A stretch of 32,772 bases of DNA from a virus, in the IMG/VR virus record IMGVR_UViG_3300030331_003145, positions 1-32,772 of that record, one strand, 5' to 3'. A program made the position numbers and the translations under genes. Below, one piece after another: positions 32,498 through 32,772 of this stretch (positions within the stretch are counted from its first letter, which is position 1; the number at the start of each line of letters is the position of its first letter). The notes under the pieces are model-generated. The model ran no database searches. It saw only the letters and a program-made list of their open reading frames with translations, and was not told the DNA's origin.

Positions 32498-32499
32498 TG

Positions 32500-32772
32500 T
32501 TATATCCTTTTCGATTCATCAAAAGCATTTGCAACAAGCCAATCAACATGATCTTTTACCGCCTGCGGAATGATATCGTTTTCTATTTCATCCCATGTGG
32601 TCGGCTCAATTACATGGTTCGCCATCTCCGATAGTGCATGTGCATGGTCCCAATCTGGAGGACAGTTAGCCGTATGTTTGTTGACATGCCTTCTTGGTGG
32701 CTCTAACCCTTGGTCGCAGATAGATTGTTCAGCTATCTCATGAAGGTCTCCTATCTCATAGACTCCATCTGT
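32500..32772 (-). CDS. Partial copy of the 135-aa junction gene (5' end missing)
   Basis: This is the second copy of the same gene as at 1-407, entering the window from its right edge. The stop TAA is at 32502-32500, two nt before the DnaA-domain start. Compared with the left copy it has two silent differences, Thr ACA to ACC and Pro CCC to CCG (bases 32599 and 32602). Confidence 0.75.
   Translation of the reverse strand, partial: TDGVYEIGDLHEIAEQSICDQGLEPPRRHVNKHTANCPPDWDHAHALSEMANHVIEPTTWDEIENDIIPQAVKDHVDWLVANAFDESKRI
32501..32772. repeat. Terminal redundancy of the contig, right copy
   Basis: Matches 1-272 except two bases. See the left copy; together they close a 32500-bp circle. Confidence 0.9.

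Overview
The window is a complete or near-complete genome of a tailed, lytic-looking bacteriophage with podovirus-type gene content. Bases 1-272 recur at 32501-32772 with only two mismatches, so the contig closes into a circle of about 32.5 kb. The DNA is AT-rich. No integrase, DNA polymerase, RNA polymerase, tape-measure gene or tRNA was recognised, so the phage must use host polymerases. The protein types (FmdB-like zinc ribbon after the portal, short Lys-rich proteins, adaptor/nozzle/internal virion protein set) resemble those I associate with uncultured marine phages; the host cannot be named from the sequence.

There are two opposed transcription units. The rightward late unit (2889-28412) holds large terminase, portal, a YkuD-like putative lysin, zinc ribbon, an acidic protein, scaffold, major capsid protein, capsid decoration protein, tail adaptor, nozzle, three small appendage proteins, three internal/ejection-type proteins (one of 1990 residues), tail fibre proteins, a holin-like protein, a Cys-rich membrane-anchored protein, a small-terminase-like HTH protein and three short basic proteins. 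Genes are packed with ATGA and TAATG overlaps.

The leftward unit starts at a good sigma70-type promoter (2524-2496), runs through about ten small genes, crosses the contig junction and continues from 32500 down to 28409. It carries a DnaA domain IV-only protein, a RusA-type resolvase, a ribbon-helix-helix protein, a lambda O-like initiator candidate, a helicase-loader-like protein and a candidate single-strand annealing protein. Many genes here have a strong AAGGA(C/G) ribosome binding site. The two units diverge from a roughly 425-bp control region (2465-2888) and converge at 28409-28412, where their stop codons overlap.

The most notable structure is a probable replication origin inside the O-like gene: nine clear 11-bp iterons in two phased arrays (30340-30470), flanked by an AT-rich stretch with 6-bp repeats (30271-30330). 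This is the lambda ori/O layout in a phage with no visible lysogeny genes. The same unit encodes a free-standing DnaA domain IV whose base-reading motif differs from bacterial DnaA.
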